Below, in pieces: positions 1 through 6,714 of a stretch of DNA of 64,000 nucleotides. The notes under the pieces are model-generated. The model saw only the letters and a program-made list of their open reading frames with translations. It was not told the origin of the DNA and made no database searches. The DNA comes from Kriegella sp963975415 (GTDB lineage Bacteria; Bacteroidota; Bacteroidia; Flavobacteriales; Flavobacteriaceae): positions 310,001 to 374,000 of the forward strand of contig NZ_CAXBGN010000006.1 of the NCBI RefSeq assembly GCF_963975415.1, given 5' to 3'. Positions within the stretch are counted from its first letter, which is position 1; each line of letters starts with the position of its first letter. Made by a program: the position numbers and the translations under genes.

Positions 1-1
1 T

Positions 2-553
2 GCATGGCCAGGTGAAAACCGGGACAACGAAATTGTTTCTATTCCCGGGTTACGTGGAAGAGAGCCTAAAGAGATAACCCTGAAGAACCTTTCAAAGATC
101 ATTCATGCACGGGTCGTTGAAATCATAGAACAGGTATACGTAGAGATAAAAAACTACGGTCATGAAGAACAGAAGAAGAAATTGATTGCGGGTATTGTGC
201 TTACAGGTGGCGGTAGCCAATTGAAACACTTAAAACAGTTAACGGAATACATAACAGGTATGGATACGCGAATAGGGTACCCCAATGAGCATCTGGCCGG
301 TGATTCCGACGATGAAATTGCAAGTCCTTTATATGCGACTGCCGTAGGTCTATTGATGAATGCAGTGAAAAACGAAGGCAAAAAGATAACAGAAAAGGAA
401 AAGGAAAAGGAGCGGACTCCAACGGAAGAGGAACTTGTCATGGCTGGCGATGAAAAGCAAGCAGTTGGAGAAGGGGCCCCGAGAAGAGAGCGAAGATCCG
501 TATTTGACAAATGGTCTGAGAAGTTGAAAGACTTTTTAGACAATGCGGAGTAA
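2..553 (+). CDS. ftsA: Cell division protein FtsA, C-terminal part (5' end outside window)
   Basis: The reading frame is open from base 2 to the TAA at 551-553 and gives the last 183 residues of an actin-fold protein. FtsA is the ATP-binding membrane anchor that ties FtsZ filaments to the inner membrane. The actin-family adenosine-binding motif is visible (GIVLTGGGSQL), preceded by a helix containing IIEQVYVEIKNYG. After the fold comes a Glu/Lys-rich linker and a terminal amphipathic stretch with FDKWSEKLKDFLDN, consistent with the membrane-targeting helix that FtsA uses. ftsZ follows 35 bases downstream, the usual order in the division cluster. The start lies upstream of the window, so only the C-terminal part can be judged. 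Confidence 0.95.
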   Translation, partial: AWPGENRDNEIVSIPGLRGREPKEITLKNLSKIIHARVVEIIEQVYVEIKNYGHEEQKKKLIAGIVLTGGGSQLKHLKQLTEYITGMDTRIGYPNEHLAGDSDDEIASPLYATAVGLLMNAVKNEGKKITEKEKEKERTPTEEELVMAGDEKQAVGEGAPRRERRSVFDKWSEKLKDFLDNAE

Positions 554-588
554 TTTAAATTGAAAACATTAACCAGTAAATATAGAGT

Positions 589-2547
589 ATGAGCAGCAAC
601 AGCGAATTTGAAAGTATAGGTTTTGATTTGCCTAAGAATCAAAGCAATGTGATAAAGGTCATCGGCGTGGGAGGCGGTGGCAGTAACGCGATTAATCACA
701 TGTTCCAGGCCGGAATAAATGGGGTCGATTTCGTAATTCTTAATACCGATCAACAGGCTTTGGATAATAGTCCGGTACCACATAAGATCCAATTGGGTGT
801 ATCCCTTACCGAAGGTCTAGGGGCGGGCGCAAATCCTGAAGTCGGTGAGCAGGCTGCCTTAGAGAGCATGGAGGAAATAAAGGCTATGCTTAATACCACA
901 ACAAAAATGATTTTTATCACCGCTGGTATGGGTGGGGGAACAGGTACTGGTGCTGCCCCTATTATAGCCAAACAAGCAAAGGAAATGGATGTTCTGACCG
1001 TAGGAATCGTGACCATGCCCTTTCTTTTTGAAGGTAAAATGAGATGCCAACAGGCTCAGTTGGGTATCGAAAAATTACGTTCCAATGTTGATTCGCTGAT
1101 CGTTATAAATAATAATAAACTTAGGGAAGTTTATGGAAACTTAGGCTTTAAAGCAGGTTTCTCAAAGGCAGATGAAGTCTTGGCTACTGCTGCTCGAGGT
1201 ATTGCAGAGGTAATTACCCATCACTATACACAAAATATTGACTTACGCGATGCGAAGACGGTGCTTTCGAATAGTGGCACAGCTATTATGGGTTCTTCGA
1301 TTGCTACGGGTTCCGCGAGAGCGAACGAGGCGATAATGAAAGCGTTAGATTCCCCATTATTGAACGATAACAAAATAAAAGGTGCCAAAAACGTATTGTT
1401 GCTTATCGTTTCTGGTTCACAAGAAATTACTATTGATGAGATTGGTGAGATCAATGATCATATTCAAGCTGAAGCGGGTCATGGTGCCAATATTATTATG
1501 GGTGTTGGTGAAGATGAAGATTTAGGCGAGGCTATTGCAGTCACGGTGATCGCCACTGGTTTTAATGTAGACCAACAAGATAATATCGTAAATACTGAAT
1601 CCAAGAAAATTATCCATACGCTTGAAGATGGTCAAAAGGCAGAACAAGACCTGACACCTAAAAACGTAGTGCACCAGTTAACGGAAGAGGAACCACCCGC
1701 GAAGCCTACGCCAAAAAGTGATTTTTTAAACAATGATGAAGAATTGGGTATGGACTTGATTCCGACATCTACATACATCAAGAACTTCAACGTATTTTAT
1801 GAAGAAGTGGTAGATGAAGTAGTTGCCAAAGATGTTAAAGAAGAAGATTTTATAATCATCGACTCACGTGATACCTTGAGCGATATTGAAGTGGTGGATC
1901 CGCAAGTGGTTTCTTCAAAAAGTTTTGAAGATGATCAGTTTGCCATGAGTTTTGACCTTCCCCTTGCCAATATAGACGAAGAGGAGGAAGAAAAAGAGAA
2001 TGTTATAACTTTTAGTCTAGACGAAGATGTAAAGGATATTGATGTCAACGAACATATTGAGGTTATTCCCGTATTGGAATATAATAAAGAAGGAGAAACC
2101 CGCTATAGTTTGGATGATTACATGGAATTGGAAAAGAAATTGACCGGCGCCAAGTCAAAAGGGGAAAATTATGAGCAAAAAGTAGCCGAGGAAGAGTTGG
2201 TTTTTGAAAGAAAGCGAGTAGAACGCGAAACGGAAACGATTCAAGAAAAAACTAAGGAAGAAGAGGCGAAGAGGGTTGACCCTATGGATAGCCCAATAGA
2301 AGAATTGTTGAAAGAAAGGGCCGATGAACGCAGAAGAAAATTAAAGGATTTTAATTATAAGTTTCAAAACAACACTATTGCCAACATCGACGAAATAGAA
2401 AAAGAACCAGCGTATAAACGTCAAAGAATCGATTTGAATGAAAATAATAATGAAGGTCGAATTTCAAGAACTACGTTGAGTGAAGATAGTAATGACGAAA
2501 TGCGATTGCGATCGAACAATTCTTTTTTACATGATAATGTAGATTAG
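589..2547 (+). CDS. ftsZ: Cell division protein FtsZ
   Basis: Tubulin-like GTPase that polymerises into the division ring. The N-terminal region has the nucleotide-binding start (VIGVGGGGSNAINHM), the tubulin signature GGGTGTGAAP near residue 115 and the T7-loop region. The GTPase core ends near residue 330. It is followed by about 300 highly acidic, low-complexity residues, so the protein is 652 residues long against roughly 380-400 for most bacterial FtsZ. The last residues (RSNNSFLHDNVD) look like the conserved C-terminal peptide that binds FtsA in this phylum. The gene follows ftsA closely and probably shares its transcript. A strong hairpin lies just after its stop. Confidence 0.97.
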   Translation: MSSNSEFESIGFDLPKNQSNVIKVIGVGGGGSNAINHMFQAGINGVDFVILNTDQQALDNSPVPHKIQLGVSLTEGLGAGANPEVGEQAALESMEEIKAMLNTTTKMIFITAGMGGGTGTGAAPIIAKQAKEMDVLTVGIVTMPFLFEGKMRCQQAQLGIEKLRSNVDSLIVINNNKLREVYGNLGFKAGFSKADEVLATAARGIAEVITHHYTQNIDLRDAKTVLSNSGTAIMGSSIATGSARANEAIMKALDSPLLNDNKIKGAKNVLLLIVSGSQEITIDEIGEINDHIQAEAGHGANIIMGVGEDEDLGEAIAVTVIATGFNVDQQDNIVNTESKKIIHTLEDGQKAEQDLTPKNVVHQLTEEEPPAKPTPKSDFLNNDEELGMDLIPTSTYIKNFNVFYEEVVDEVVAKDVKEEDFIIIDSRDTLSDIEVVDPQVVSSKSFEDDQFAMSFDLPLANIDEEEEEKENVITFSLDEDVKDIDVNEHIEVIPVLEYNKEGETRYSLDDYMELEKKLTGAKSKGENYEQKVAEEELVFERKRVERETETIQEKTKEEEAKRVDPMDSPIEELLKERADERRRKLKDFNYKFQNNTIANIDEIEKEPAYKRQRIDLNENNNEGRISRTTLSEDSNDEMRLRSNNSFLHDNVD

Positions 2548-2583
2548 CAAGAATTTGGTATAGTGCGTTTCTTTAATAATTTT

Positions 2584-2614
2584 AAACCCGAAAATAGGTG
2601 ATATTTTCGGGTTT
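2584..2614 (+). terminator. Hairpin after ftsZ
   Basis: A perfect 13-bp inverted repeat (AAACCCGAAAATA at 2584-2596, loop GGTGA, TATTTTCGGGTTT at 2602-2614) sits 37 bases after the ftsZ stop and 31 bases before the next start. The right arm ends in TTT and is followed by ATATTTATATT, so it can act as an intrinsic terminator or attenuator for the ftsA-ftsZ transcript. Confidence 0.7.
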
Positions 2615-2645
2615 ATATTTATATTCGCAGTCCAAAATAAAATCG

Positions 2646-3095
2646 ATGGCCTTACAGGACAAAGTGATGGAACAAATGAAAGTGGCGATGAAGGCCAAGG
2701 ACAAAGTTGCCTTGGAATCTCTTCGTGCCATTAAGTCCGCACTTTTGTTGGCCCAAACAGAGGCTAGTTCAGATAATGGGTTGAATGAAGCTTCAGAAAT
2801 ACAACTGGTACAGAAGTTGGTTAAACAACGTAAAGATAGTGCCGCTATATTTCAAGAGCAAGGTAGAGACGATTTGGCCGAACCCGAGTTGGCACAAGTC
2901 GCTATTATCGAGCAATTTTTACCTGAGCAATTAAGCGAAGAAGAAATTGAGAAAGTTGTTGTTCAGACCATTGAAGCCATAGGTGCTTCAGGAATGAAGG
3001 ACATGGGTAAAGTAATGGGAATGGTTTCTAAGGAATTGGCGGGTCAGGCCGACGGAAAGACCATTTCCACAATAGTAAAAAATAAACTGGCATAA
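2646..3095 (+). CDS. GatB/YqeY domain protein
   Basis: A 149-residue protein of the YqeY family, related to the C-terminal tail domain of the amidotransferase subunit GatB that contacts tRNA. The free-standing members are commonly found but their role is not settled. The sequence is helical with typical family features: KVMEQMKVAMKAKDK at the start, then EQFLPEQLSEEEIE and GMKDMGKVMG near the end. The ATG at 2646 is chosen because an upstream in-frame GTG at 2598 lies inside the ftsZ hairpin and would add residues foreign to the family. It sits directly downstream of ftsZ, an arrangement I know from flavobacteria, and just upstream of the tRNA-Arg gene. Confidence 0.92.
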   Translation: MALQDKVMEQMKVAMKAKDKVALESLRAIKSALLLAQTEASSDNGLNEASEIQLVQKLVKQRKDSAAIFQEQGRDDLAEPELAQVAIIEQFLPEQLSEEEIEKVVVQTIEAIGASGMKDMGKVMGMVSKELAGQADGKTISTIVKNKLA

Positions 3096-3100
3096 TATTA

Positions 3101-3174
3101 GGCCGCGTGGCGCAACTGAATAGCGCATCAGATTTCGGCTCTGAGGGTTGCAGGTTTGAATCCTGCCGCGGTCA
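3101..3174 (+). tRNA. tRNA-Arg (anticodon TCG)
   Basis: A full cloverleaf folds by eye: acceptor GGCCGCG/CGCGGTC with one G-T pair, D stem GCGC/GCGC, anticodon stem TCAGA/TCTGA around loop TTTCGGC (anticodon TCG, reading CGA/CGG), variable loop GGGTT and T stem GCAGG/CCTGC with loop TTTGAAT. The discriminator base is A and CCA is not encoded. The last 17 bases of the gene region are repeated at 3301-3317 and in part at 25756-25769, marking it as an integration target. Confidence 0.96.
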
Positions 3175-3175
3175 C
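3159..3175 (+). repeat. tRNA 3'-end repeat, copy A (inside tRNA-Arg)
   Basis: The 17 bases AATCCTGCCGCGGTCAC at the end of the intact tRNA gene occur again exactly at 3301-3317. A 14-base part with the following TA occurs at 25756-25769. Integrating elements that use a tRNA 3' end as attachment site leave such direct repeats; I infer this is the rebuilt host end. Confidence 0.75.
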
Positions 3176-3201
3176 GAATAAACCACAAAAAGTGGAAATG
3201 C

Positions 3202-3235
3202 AAGCGAGTTTCGAAATGAAGCTCGCTTCTTTTTT
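3202..3235 (+). terminator. Intrinsic terminator after tRNA-Arg
   Basis: Stem AAGCGAG (3202-3208) pairs with CTCGCTT (3222-3228) and is followed by CTTTTTT. It lies 28 bases after the tRNA and on the same strand, so it is the likely end of the tRNA transcript. Confidence 0.8.
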
Positions 3236-3300
3236 GAAACAAAGTGAAGTGTTTTCTTTTGTGGTTTTCAAAGCGGAGCTTTGTCAGGAAAGGCGAGGCC

Positions 3301-3319
3301 AATCCTGCCGCGGTCACTA
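3301..3319 (+). repeat. tRNA 3'-end repeat, copy B (candidate att site)
   Basis: AATCCTGCCGCGGTCAC repeats the tRNA-Arg end exactly, 142 bases downstream of copy A. It continues with TA, as copy C does (shared 14-mer TGCCGCGGTCACTA at 3306-3319). The rest of the tRNA is absent. It marks the left edge of the island or the scar of an earlier, smaller insertion. Confidence 0.75.
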
Positions 3320-3361
3320 AAGGGGATTTTCTGCAAATCGAGCAGGAAGTCTCCTTTTTTT
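3319..3361 (+). terminator. Terminator hairpin following tRNA-end copy B
   Basis: A 16-bp stem with a few G-T pairs (3319-3334 with 3342-3357, loop AAATCGA) runs into seven T residues. It sits immediately after the tRNA-end repeat, in the place where a tRNA terminator would be, so this may be a displaced original terminator of the tRNA gene. On the other strand it overlaps the recombinase tail. Confidence 0.7.
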
Positions 3362-3501
3362 GTTTCCTTCAAATTTTCGGAAAATGAACAGATCGCACTA
3401 AATATCTCATTGATTCGAAAAGTTTGAACTAGCTTGTTTTTGAAGTCATACCCAATCCCGTCGGGGAATACCATATATTGCATGGCCTTTTTAGTTTCCT
3501 A

Positions 3502-4052
3502 ATCACCTTTATCAATGAAGCATTGCATTCGCAAACAACGATGCAGGCGGTCTGTTTTGATGCCATTTCCATATTCTCCGGCGATGATGCCTCGTCGATC
3601 GTGTTGGAAAAGCTTTGGTGTCTTGGCGTAGGGTACATTAGCTTGCGTTCACCAGGTTACAATAACATCCGCCTTAAGAGGCCGCTTGGAATTTGATAAG
3701 GTAGCGAATGCGTCTGAATATTCCACACATGCGATTGCCGAAGACTCTGTAGCCCTTTTACAGACATTCAACCGAAAGATCATAAAATTTTCTATCGACT
3801 TCCGACATATATATCTTTTGTAGTCTCAGATACTGCCGTGTCTGTTCAACATACTTTTCTTTTCGAAGGTATTCTGAGCTTATTATCTCTAGCTAATTTA
3901 TATAGTATTTTATACATCAGCTTACTGTAAGTGTTTGTAAGAAATATTTTGCTACAAATTATCGTAATATATTACTTTATGATTTAGGTACAATTCATAT
4001 CAAATTAATTCTTATATTAGTTTATTCCCTCAAGAAACTTCAAATCACGATC
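3502..4052. other. Non-coding or decayed stretch at the left island edge
   Basis: No convincing gene. Short open frames exist on both strands (for example 3478-3696) but their products resemble no family and have no plausible starts. The part from about 3880 to 4020 is very AT-rich and probably holds the promoter of the LuxR-type gene at 4053. I see no clear TAnnTTTG box there. Confidence 0.5.
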
Positions 4053-4685
4053 ATGCCCGGAGAGATACCGATACTTACAGCTATGCCTGAAACCGTAGGA
4101 ATTGTGGAGCATGACCTTGTCTACAACAATTTTGGTGTACGGGTAATCGCGAACATTTCTAGAAAACAAATAGCGTATTGTAGTGCGACCATCGAACAAC
4201 TTACAGGCTATACGCAGGCTTTTGTGATGCGTACTAGTTTGCACAAGCTCTTCCAGATAATCCATCCTAAAGATAGGTTCGATTACCAACTTTATCTACA
4301 CCGGTTTTGTAAGCATACCGACGAACAATCACATGAGCGCAACATTGGTAAGCGGTTTAAAATTGTACTTAAAAACGGACGCCATCTAAAATTGTGGCAA
4401 ATGACCGAGGTTTTTAAGCATGAAGGTCAGAATATGCTTTTGATTCATCTTAAAGAAAATAAGCCAAGGCTAAATTCGGCTACAAGACATAGGGCTTCTG
4501 TTTCAGAAAGGGAATTGGAGGTCTTACGCCTTTTAGGCTCGGGGTTTTCTTCAAAAGAGATTGCCGATAAGCTTTGCATAAGTGATCATACCGCCGTTTC
4601 GCACCGTAAGAATTTGATTGAAAAATTTCGTGCTCGTAATACCGCTCATTTGATTCGCGAGGCATCAAGGCTTTTGGAGCTTTAA
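4053..4685 (+). CDS. PAS domain LuxR-type transcriptional regulator
   Basis: A 210-residue regulator. Residues about 30-115 look like a PAS fold (AYCSATIEQLTGYTQAFV, then IIHPKDRFDYQLYL and a strand-rich KIVLKNGRHLKLWQM). Residues about 147-205 are a LuxR/GerE DNA-binding domain with SERELEVLRLLGSGFSSKEIA and SDHTAVSHRKNLIEK. There is no receiver domain and no signal peptide, so it should act in the cytosol and sense its signal through PAS. It is the only regulator inside the island, lies about 200 bases upstream of the seven-gene operon and reads in the same direction, so it may control that operon. This link is an inference from position. An inverted repeat at 4790-4807 is a possible binding site. 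Confidence 0.85.
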   Translation: MPGEIPILTAMPETVGIVEHDLVYNNFGVRVIANISRKQIAYCSATIEQLTGYTQAFVMRTSLHKLFQIIHPKDRFDYQLYLHRFCKHTDEQSHERNIGKRFKIVLKNGRHLKLWQMTEVFKHEGQNMLLIHLKENKPRLNSATRHRASVSERELEVLRLLGSGFSSKEIADKLCISDHTAVSHRKNLIEKFRARNTAHLIREASRLLEL

Positions 4686-4789
4686 ACTCCACTGTTTTTA
4701 AATATCCCCTAAAAAGGGGATTGAGATTTATTTGTACCTACAGTAATTTCATAGACTAACAATCAGGTAAGTTATGAAAGATTAAATAT

Positions 4790-4807
4790 TTGTTCCTGAA
4801 AGAACAA
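4790..4807. promoter_or_regulatory. Inverted repeat upstream of the island operon, possible operator
   Basis: TTGTTC (4790-4795) and GAACAA (4802-4807) form a perfect 6-bp dyad with a 6-base spacer. It lies about 25 bases upstream of a TAnnTTTG box, a position suitable for an activator. LuxR-type proteins bind dyads of this size, so the regulator at 4053 is a candidate. Confidence 0.4.
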
Positions 4808-4831
4808 CCTATGATCGAACTGGGCGCAGTT

Positions 4832-4839
4832 TATTTTTG
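4832..4839 (+). promoter_or_regulatory. Candidate -7 box of the island operon
   Basis: TATTTTTG fits the flavobacterial -7 consensus TAnnTTTG and lies 45 bases before the first start codon of the operon. A TTG at the best -33 distance is not evident, which would fit a promoter that needs an activator. Confidence 0.45.
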
Positions 4840-4884
4840 AACCGGCATGCTTTTTAATAAGTATTGCAAACGATCCATGATAAT

Positions 4885-5268
4885 ATGAAATCAATAGTAT
4901 TAGTGGTGATTACTTTTTCTATTGCCATTAATATTTGGCAATGCAAAACGGCAGAGAATAGTTTTTGTGAAATTTTTGGTAAATCTCAAGAAGACCTACG
5001 AACAAATGCAAATCACCTATTCAATCAATTTAATAGCATTCAAGATAACGAAATGCGTTTTTTGAAAATTAAGGATTTTTTGTACCAACAAGATTGTGTA
5101 GATAATGTAGAAATCGGTAAAGGTTACTTAAGAACACAGCCTCCAATGAAACAGATTTTCATTACAACCTTTGTTAATGAAACATTAAGTAGATACATAA
5201 TAAATGTGTCTTTAGGTACAAATCGAGGTTTAGTAGTTGAAAGTATGTCTAAACAAGAAGAGCAATGA
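4885..5268 (+). CDS. Small exported protein, possible lipoprotein; first gene of the island operon
   Basis: I do not recognise this 127-residue protein. The ATG at 4885 is chosen because it begins a hydrophobic export signal (KSIVLVVITFSIAINIW) ending at Cys in WQCKTAEN. That Cys could be lipidated, but the residues before it are a poor lipobox, so a periplasmic or anchored form is also possible. The mature part is polar, with three more Cys (C-E-I-F, D-C-V-D and others) and a strand-rich C-terminal half. Its last codons overlap the next gene in the ATGA arrangement, indicating translational coupling with the first protease. It is the only product in this operon with an obvious export signal. 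One guess is an inhibitor or partner for the proteases, but nothing in the sequence shows that. Confidence 0.7.
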   Translation: MKSIVLVVITFSIAINIWQCKTAENSFCEIFGKSQEDLRTNANHLFNQFNSIQDNEMRFLKIKDFLYQQDCVDNVEIGKGYLRTQPPMKQIFITTFVNETLSRYIINVSLGTNRGLVVESMSKQEEQ

Positions 5269-6683
5269 AAACACGGGCTGAACGTCTTAAAATTCAAAAC
5301 AAATTGTCAGCACTTTTAGAAGAAGCTAAGGTCGAGGTGGGGCATCTACCAAATGTTGTTGATGTTGCAATAGGCTTAAAGGAGACCTCGGGGGAATTGA
5401 CTGAAGAGATCGTGTTTCAAATATTTGTTAAAGAGAAGTTGGGTGATAGTGATCTAAAGGCTTCTGAAGTAATTCCGAAAACTATTAAAGGGCATAAAAC
5501 AGATGTTGTAATAGTTCCAAAAGCTAAGAAAAGAGACGATACGAGTGAGCATAGACCTATAAAAGGTGGTATACAAATTTCAAACGGAAAAGGTCATGTA
5601 GGAACCTTGGGATGTTTTGGTCGTTTAAAATCAGATAACTCACTTGTATTATTAAGTAACGAGCATGTTTTATATAGTGATGGTGCGGTAGCGGGTGAAA
5701 AGATCGGTCAACCCAATGTAGTTAAAAATTGTTGCTGCTGTTGTGCTTATGTAGAAGGAGAGATAGGTACTATTTTAAGTCCATCATTTAATAATTCAAC
5801 TGTAGATTGTGCTATTGCAAGTATTGATGCTGGCATTGCTACAGATATTATCTTGAATAACAGTATGACTACCACCGAAATAGAAATGGATGGCACGGAC
5901 ACCGCTGTAGTAGGAGATCTGGTTCGTAAAATAGGCAGAACATCAGGGTTCACAAATGGTATTGTTAATTCAATAAATGGCGTGACCAGTAGTATGACCG
6001 GACAAATATTTATTCGCCCTGTTGCTTCAGAAACGTTTACTGAAGGCACAAATGGTAAACGAGCCTTTTCAGATGGAGGCGATTCAGGGTCAATTATTGT
6101 CGATGAATCTAATAACATCATTGGATTGCTTTGGGGTGGGGATCCTAATTCTTTTACCGTTGATGAAACCTATGCCTGTCATATAAATGATGTTTTAAAT
6201 GCTTTTAGAAATGGCGGTTCGGAGATAGACCTTGTATTTACACCTGCTGATAGAACTAAAACTGCATTGAGGGAATCATTTAAACCCAGAAAGTTGAATA
6301 TAGACCTAAGAGATCAGCTTCTTGAATCTGAAAGAGGAAAAGAATTGGTGTTTCTTTTTGAAATGCACCAAAAAGAGGTGCTGCAACTAATCAATACGAA
6401 TCGAGAGGTTAAGGTTACATGGCATAGAAACCAGGGGCCAGCGTATGTAGCGCATATTGCTAATAGTTATAAAGATAAAAATTATCGTATTCCTACTCAA
6501 GTCAAAAGCATTGCTTTGCAGGAATTACTCATAAAAATGACAAGAATACTCAAAGAAAACGGAAGTATTGGCTTGCAACAAGCTATAGAGCAGCAAGCCC
6601 TAGATATTATCCATGATAGTTATGGAATAGATAGGTTACAAACGTTTATAGATAAAATGAAAATGGCAGCAGTTTTCGACTAA
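5265..6683 (+). CDS. Trypsin-like serine protease with N- and C-terminal extensions (paralog 1)
   Basis: A 472-residue chymotrypsin-fold protease with a complete catalytic triad by eye: His134 in LLSNEHVL, Asp181 in VDCAIA and Ser274 in GGDSGSI. An N-terminal domain (about residues 1-95, with VVDVAIGLKE and GHKTDVVIV) precedes it. The last 130 residues form a separate mostly helical domain containing VTWHRNQGPAYVA, shared with the next gene. There is no signal peptide, so it probably works in the cytosol or leaves with a larger complex. An odd feature is five consecutive cysteines at residues 156-160, between His and Asp, suggesting a metal or disulfide site. It overlaps the previous gene by 4 bases and the paralog follows after 31 bases. 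The substrate is unknown. Confidence 0.85.
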   Translation: MKTRAERLKIQNKLSALLEEAKVEVGHLPNVVDVAIGLKETSGELTEEIVFQIFVKEKLGDSDLKASEVIPKTIKGHKTDVVIVPKAKKRDDTSEHRPIKGGIQISNGKGHVGTLGCFGRLKSDNSLVLLSNEHVLYSDGAVAGEKIGQPNVVKNCCCCCAYVEGEIGTILSPSFNNSTVDCAIASIDAGIATDIILNNSMTTTEIEMDGTDTAVVGDLVRKIGRTSGFTNGIVNSINGVTSSMTGQIFIRPVASETFTEGTNGKRAFSDGGDSGSIIVDESNNIIGLLWGGDPNSFTVDETYACHINDVLNAFRNGGSEIDLVFTPADRTKTALRESFKPRKLNIDLRDQLLESERGKELVFLFEMHQKEVLQLINTNREVKVTWHRNQGPAYVAHIANSYKDKNYRIPTQVKSIALQELLIKMTRILKENGSIGLQQAIEQQALDIIHDSYGIDRLQTFIDKMKMAAVFD

Positions 6684-6714
6684 TTCCAAAATAAGATAAA
6701 CGAAAATCTCAAAA

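Larger units (their letters stand above)
3268..3498 (-). pseudogene. C-terminal fragment of a large serine recombinase (integrase remnant)
   Basis: Read on the minus strand, the frame gives a conserved-looking tail: MQYMVFPDGIGYD, then TFRINEIFSAI and a Lys-rich KETKKGD, running into the tRNA-end repeat B. From memory, this resembles the C-terminal tail of Bacteroidota site-specific serine recombinases (pattern LVFPEG...D....RT..VN.IF..I), whose reading frames often end across the attachment site. An in-frame TAG at 3499-3501 cuts it off, and I found no catalytic resolvase domain upstream, so only about 70 residues remain. It is most likely the relic of the integrase that brought the island in. 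The identification rests on pattern memory, not on a search. Confidence 0.55.

Noticed and set aside
2598..2645. Upstream GTG start for the YqeY-family gene
   Set aside because: It lies inside the ftsZ hairpin and adds 16 residues foreign to the family; ATG at 2646 fits.
2988..3317. 109-residue open frame on the minus strand across the tRNA
   Set aside because: It is the antisense of yqeY end, tRNA and terminator. Such frames through tRNA genes are a known source of false proteins.
3478..3696. 72-residue plus-strand frame at the island edge
   Set aside because: No family resemblance, no ribosome or promoter context, and it runs antisense to the recombinase remnant.
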